From contig OX465282.1 in NCBI GenBank assembly GCA_949987705.1, positions 66,957,922 to 67,021,921 of the forward strand: a stretch of 64,000 nt of DNA. Direction: 5' to 3'. Numbering within the stretch: the first letter of the stretch is position 1; every line of letters starts with the position of its first letter. The position numbers and the translations under genes were made by a program. Below the pieces are notes generated by a model. The model saw only the letters and a program-made list of their open reading frames with translations. It was not told where the DNA came from and did no database searches. This DNA is from Thereva unica. Its lineage: Eukaryota > Arthropoda > Insecta > Diptera > Therevidae. Below, one piece after another: positions 63,128-64,000 of the stretch.

Positions 63128-64000
63128 GCTTATTAACAACATTATTCAACAAAATGACAGGTTAGATATCCAAGCGATTAAGGAAGCATACGAAACTGAT
63201 GATACCTTAAAGGAAGTGAGAGAACAGGTTAAAAATGGGTGGAAGAAATCAAATGACGAAACGACACCATTTTTTAGAAGAAGGGAGGAAATAGAAATAA
63301 TCGATGATTTATTGATTTGGGGATTTCGAGTAATTATACCAGTCTCTATGAGGAAAACCATTTTGGATGAACTGCACACTGCGCATATAGGGATATCAAG
63401 AACAAAAGCACTCGCACGCTCTTATGTATGGTGGCCGAAACTGGATTCGGACATTGAGGATATGATCAAATCATGTTTTATTTGTGGATCTCAGAATGCT
63501 ATCCCGCCGAAGGCTGAACAGTGTTCATGGCCTCAGACCGAATCACCGTGGATAAGAATTCATGCTGACTTCGCTGGACCATTTCTCGGCAAGTATTTTC
63601 TAATCGTAATAGATTCATTCTCTAAGTGGATTGAAGTAGCACCAATGGATAATATAACGGCAAAATCCACAATAAATAAGTTTTTCGAAATATTTGCTAG
63701 GATGGGACTACCAAAACAACTCTGCATGGACAATGGTTCAACATTTGTAAGCACCGAATTTCAAGCATTTCTACGTCGTAATGGAATCGGACACATAACG
63801 TCTCCTCCCGGACACCCACAAAGCAATGGACTTGCCGAAAGTGCGGTGAAAGGATTTAAGGTTGGAATAAAAAAAATATTGAAAGACAAAGGAATAACAT
63901 TATGCATGGCCATATCAAAATATCTGTTTCATTACCGTAATGTGCCACACACAACCACTACACAAACCCCGGCACAATTAATATTTGGCAGACGACTCCG
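63126..64000 (+). CDS. pol: Integrase of the Mag-like element (partial, runs off the window)
   Basis: The frame is open from 63126 to the window end without a stop. The zinc domain is H...HIGISRTKALARSYVWW...CFICG. The DDE core has D in HADFAGPFLG, D in CMDNGSTFVS and E in NGLAESAVKGF. The following LFHYRNVPHTTTTQTPAQL is the conserved region after the core. Integrase would insert the cDNA into host DNA. A (GT)n slip at 63117-63126 separates it from RNase H, so this copy is probably defective. Confidence 0.85.

Larger units (their letters stand above)
59285..64000 (+). mobile_element. Mag-like Gypsy retrotransposon, interrupted, runs off the window
   Basis: The primer site TGGCGACGAGG at 59565-59575 fits the tRNA-Ser complement. 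The 5' LTR must end just before it (near 59562) and probably starts between 59285 and 59340; it cannot be fixed because the 3' LTR is outside. Gag-Pol is one frame with a stop at 59984-59986, RT ends near 61890, and about 1 kb (61889-62865) is inserted in or replaces part of RNase H. Integrase continues to the window end. The wording resembles Mag-clade/K02A2.6-like polyproteins. Confidence 0.85.

Overview
The window is eukaryotic and almost certainly from an arthropod genome, most likely an insect. It is AT-rich and packed with transposable elements of typical insect lineages: Gypsy and BEL LTR retrotransposons, several non-LTR (LINE) lineages, foldback DNA transposons, a Helitron-like element and tRNA-derived SINEs. 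I found no bacterial-style operon and no recognisable conserved host protein gene. The only candidate host transcription unit is a run of three ~55-nt introns with good splice sites at 9.69-10.09 kb. The species cannot be named from this sequence.

Layout. 0-10 kb: a Jockey-like LINE remnant split by a Harbinger-like TIR element; a TIR transposon with an 8-bp target duplication (4045-5406); a TIR-flanked repeat with a 146-bp tandem array (6056-7052); a large foldback element (7209-9003); and the spliced unit. 10.1-35.9 kb: one CsRn1-type Gypsy element (10128-35936, target duplication ATCC) that contains two later insertions. An 11.5-kb Osvaldo/Ulysses-like Gypsy element (10176-21683, duplication CACT) sits inside its 5' LTR, and an 8.65-kb BEL element (22204-30854, duplication CACTA) sits inside its leader. 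36.5-39.3 kb: an RTE/SR2-like LINE. 40.0-41.5 kb: nested foldback MITEs. 43.7-46.3 kb: a LOA-like LINE on the minus strand. 46.4-48.2 kb: a longer second copy of the 8-bp-TSD transposon. 48.4-49.1 kb: a Jockey-like RT fragment. 49.3-53.0 kb: a Helitron-like element expanded into a 118-bp satellite. 53.2-53.8 kb: three tRNA-derived SINE heads. 53.85-56.93 kb: a TIR element with ~550-bp arms that encodes a FEN1/XPG-like nuclease and a CXC cysteine domain. 58.5-59.3 kb: a LINE endonuclease fragment. 59.3-64 kb: a Mag-like Gypsy element with a ~1-kb insertion/replacement in its RNase H, running off the window.

How they work. The LTR elements encode Gag, protease, reverse transcriptase, RNase H and (except the BEL copy) integrase. 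Both large Gypsy elements carry a canonical -1 slippery heptamer in the correct phase at the gag/pol junction (G-GGA-AAC and A-AAA-AAC). Nearly every coding element has frameshifts or stops, so most are recently dead. The BEL copy has almost identical LTRs (7 differences by eye in 2237 bp) but no integrase domain, so it was probably mobilised in trans.

Most unusual items: (1) the FEN1-like nuclease plus CXC protein bounded by ~550-bp inverted repeats, possibly an autonomous DNA transposon of little-described type; (2) seven tandem hairpins with compensatory changes in each BEL LTR, placed between the TATA box and the poly(A) signal; (3) four covarying RNA modules flanking the coding region of the Ulysses-like element. 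All protein assignments come from motif recognition by eye; no database search was run.
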